The notes beneath the pieces were generated by a model. The model was not told where the DNA came from and did not search any database. It saw only the letters and a list, made by a program, of their open reading frames with translations. Of a DNA stretch of 23,322 bases, positions 22,678-23,322 are shown piece by piece. The stretch is from positions 1 to 23,322 of the forward strand of contig CANFOR010000014.1 in assembly GCA_947448675.1 (NCBI GenBank), in the 5' to 3' direction. The translations under genes were made by a program, and so were the position numbers. How positions within the stretch are numbered: position 1 is the stretch's first letter; each line of letters begins with the position of its first letter. This DNA is from Betaproteobacteria bacterium. GTDB taxonomy: Bacteria; Pseudomonadota; Gammaproteobacteria; Burkholderiales; Burkholderiaceae_C.

Positions 22678-22709
22678 ACGGCATCGCCAGCGCACCCACA
22701 CAAGCCGCT

Positions 22710-23322
22710 ATGTCCCAACAGTCGCCCACGCCCACGCCAAGCCGCCCCATCGCGCATCTGCAAAGTTTTATTGCTGGCCAATGGCGCGACGGCGGCGGCC
22801 CGCGCTACAGCACCGAATACCCAGCCGACGGCTCTACCGTGGCCGAGCTCCATGCTTGCAGCGTGGCCGATGTCGACCACGCCGTGCAGGCAGCCGAAGC
22901 CGCGCGCCATCTGCCCAGCTGGGCGGGCCTGAAAGCCCACCAGCGCGCCATGCTTTTGCACAATGTGGCGGCAGGCATTCGCGCCCGCGCCGAAGAGCTG
23001 GCCCAGTTGCAGCGCCTAGACAACGGCAAACCCATCAGCGAAACCCGTGCCCTGGTGGCCAGCGCGGCGGGCACCTTCCAGTACTTTGCGGCCTGCTGCG
23101 AAACGCTGGAAGAGCAGATCACCCCCTCGCGCGGCGACTTCATCAGCATGGGCACGCACCAGCCCATTGGGGTGGTGGCGGCCATCACGCCCTGGAACTC
23201 GCCCATTGCCAGCGACGCGCAAAAGCTCGCGCCCGCGCTGGCGGCGGGTTGCCCAGTGGTGCTCAAGCCCGCAGAAATTACCCCGCGCATGGCCCTGGAG
23301 CTGGCGCGCATTGGCGAGCAAG
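22710..23322 (+). CDS. Aldehyde dehydrogenase family protein, N-terminal part (3' truncated)
   Basis: The frame is open to the end of the window, giving 204 residues of a protein that is usually 480-500 long. It is identifiable by FIAGQWRDG (20-28), YPADGSTVAELHACSVADVDHAVQAAE and the NAD-binding segment QPIGVVAAITPWNSP (151-165) followed by LAPALAAGCPVVLKPAEITP. The catalytic Cys and Glu lie beyond the window. ALDHs oxidise aldehydes to acids (or acyl-CoA) with NAD(P). As the gene begins 32 bp after the nadX-like gene, it most likely oxidises the aldehyde released by the ThDP enzyme. Whether it is CoA-dependent (as in methylmalonate-semialdehyde dehydrogenases) cannot be told from this part. 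Confidence 0.93.
   Translation, partial: MSQQSPTPTPSRPIAHLQSFIAGQWRDGGGPRYSTEYPADGSTVAELHACSVADVDHAVQAAEAARHLPSWAGLKAHQRAMLLHNVAAGIRARAEELAQLQRLDNGKPISETRALVASAAGTFQYFAACCETLEEQITPSRGDFISMGTHQPIGVVAAITPWNSPIASDAQKLAPALAAGCPVVLKPAEITPRMALELARIGEQ

Overview
The window looks like a chromosomal origin-proximal region of a GC-rich betaproteobacterium, most likely Burkholderiales and probably Comamonadaceae. Reasons: the core order gyrB-dnaN-dnaA / rpmH-rnpA-yidD-yidC-mnmE, an orphan Bug/TctC-type binding protein, protein sequences of betaproteobacterial character, and several copies of a roughly 55-bp interspersed repeat of a kind I associate with that family. The genus is not determined.

Left part (1-4634): the C-terminal half of a heavy-metal RND pump (CzcA/CusA type, cut by the window edge). 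It converges on a minus-strand group: a NnrU-family membrane protein, a Bug/TctC periplasmic binding protein and a glutaredoxin-fold protein that has lost its active-site cysteine. A stand-alone MHYT-domain membrane sensor then runs tail to tail into gyrB with 2 bp between the stop codons.

Origin part (4637-14318): gyrB, dnaN and dnaA on the minus strand and rpmH, rnpA, yidD, yidC, mnmE on the plus strand diverge from the dnaA area. The 250-bp dnaN-dnaA spacer holds a perfect DnaA box, degenerate boxes, a GC cluster, four TAG trinucleotides (DnaA-trio) and an AT-rich stretch, in the order expected of a bacterial basal origin-unwinding element. The dnaA-rpmH spacer holds two perfect DnaA boxes, one overlapping the -35 of a good dnaA promoter, and a 17-bp-spaced rpmH promoter. 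The middle and 3' part of dnaA is strikingly AT-rich compared with everything around it.

Right part (14353-23322): a candidate promoter precedes ten tightly packed plus-strand genes: a NitT/TauT-type ABC importer (ATPase, binding protein, permease), a short-chain dehydrogenase, a cupin, an alpha/beta hydrolase, an IclR regulator, a thiamine-diphosphate enzyme, an L-aspartate-dehydrogenase-like protein and an aldehyde dehydrogenase (cut by the window end). Four of the junctions are ATGA overlaps. The set reads as import and catabolism of a small organic compound under IclR control. Its last three enzymes suggest amino acid to 2-oxo acid to aldehyde to acid, with aspartate or an analogue such as cysteate as the candidate substrate. 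This cluster is the best candidate here for an undescribed pathway; the substrate cannot be read from the sequence.

No rRNA, tRNA, CRISPR array, transposase or integrase was seen. No gene-free stretch exceeds 300 bp.
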